Program-made: the position numbers and the translations under genes
Shown: piece after piece, positions 5,105 to 5,185 of the stretch
How the letters are laid out: every line of letters begins with the position of its first letter
Position numbering within the stretch: the first letter of the stretch is position 1
Origin: Deltaproteobacteria bacterium
GTDB lineage: Bacteria > Desulfobacterota_E > Deferrimicrobia > Deferrimicrobiales > Deferrimicrobiaceae
Direction of reading: 5' to 3'
DNA: 5,185 bases
Assembly: GCA_023489025.1 (NCBI GenBank)
Contig: JAMDCN010000055.1
Location: forward strand, 1-5,185
The notes under the pieces: model-generated
The model's input: the letters and a program-made list of their open reading frames with translations, nothing else
Told to the model about the DNA's origin: nothing
Databases searched by the model: none

Positions 5105-5185
5105 CCGCCTCTCCAGTCGCCACCCGTCTCCATCGGGGCGAAGACATTGCCGCCGTGAGCGGGTTTATTATGAACAATATGCGGT
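5105..5185 (-). promoter_or_regulatory. Upstream region of the MFE-2-like dehydrogenase, with possible -10 element
   Basis: Eighty-one bases precede the minus-strand gene before the window ends. GGAGAGG (5108-5114) is its ribosome binding site, with GGAG six bases from the ATG. On the minus strand CATAAT (5172-5167) matches TATAAT at five of six positions and could be a -10 element with a start near 5160. The matching -35 would lie beyond the window edge, so this cannot be confirmed here. Confidence 0.35.

Noticed and set aside
4742..5158. Open frame of about 138 codons on the plus strand opposite the MFE-2-like dehydrogenase
   Set aside because: It is antisense to the conserved dinucleotide-binding region of a complete SDR and has no recognisable domain.

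Overview
The window looks like a chromosomal catabolic segment from a GC-rich Gram-negative bacterium that degrades alicyclic or aromatic acids through CoA thioesters, probably with some anaerobic capability. The basis is a gene pair resembling BadH and BadI of the Rhodopseudomonas palustris benzoyl-CoA/cyclohexanecarboxylate route, accompanied by an electron transfer flavoprotein, an acyl-CoA ligase and a second CoA-type short-chain dehydrogenase. Proteobacteria or Desulfobacterota would fit, but the sequence alone does not settle the taxon. No rRNA, tRNA, CRISPR array, transposase or insertion sequence was seen.

Layout. Positions 3-419 (+) are the C-terminal part of an EtfA subunit that runs in from the left edge. 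It is followed after 18 bp by a 69-residue excisionase-type helix-turn-helix protein (438-647, +). That gene converges with, and overlaps by 8 bp, an AMP-forming acyl-CoA synthetase with MatB/ACSF3-like signatures (640-2190, -). A 334-bp AT-richer divergent intergenic region (2191-2524) carries a near-consensus sigma70-type promoter pointing right, with a predicted leader of about 200 nt. A two-gene operon follows: a BadH-like short-chain dehydrogenase (2525-3319, +) and a BadI-like ring-cleaving hydrolase (3374-4156, +). A convergent stand-alone relative of the MFE-2 (3R)-hydroxyacyl-CoA dehydrogenase domain (4199-5104, -) closes the window. A perfect 13-bp inverted repeat (4185-4214) sits between the last two genes, with the stop codon of the minus-strand gene in its loop.

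How the genes could work together (inference). The ligase would make an acyl-CoA from a free acid. The EtfAB pair would take electrons from an acyl-CoA dehydrogenase that is not in this window. The BadH-like enzyme would oxidise a 2-hydroxycyclohexanecarboxyl-CoA type alcohol to the 2-keto thioester. The BadI-like enzyme would open the ring hydrolytically to a dicarboxyl-CoA such as pimeloyl-CoA, and the MFE-2-like dehydrogenase could act in the following beta-oxidation. The enoyl-CoA hydratase (BadK step) and the acyl-CoA dehydrogenase are absent here and would have to lie nearby or elsewhere. I see no clearly new biological system. The best leads are the BadH/BadI pair, the small helix-turn-helix gene attached to etfA, the long leader, and the hairpin built into a gene's 3' end.
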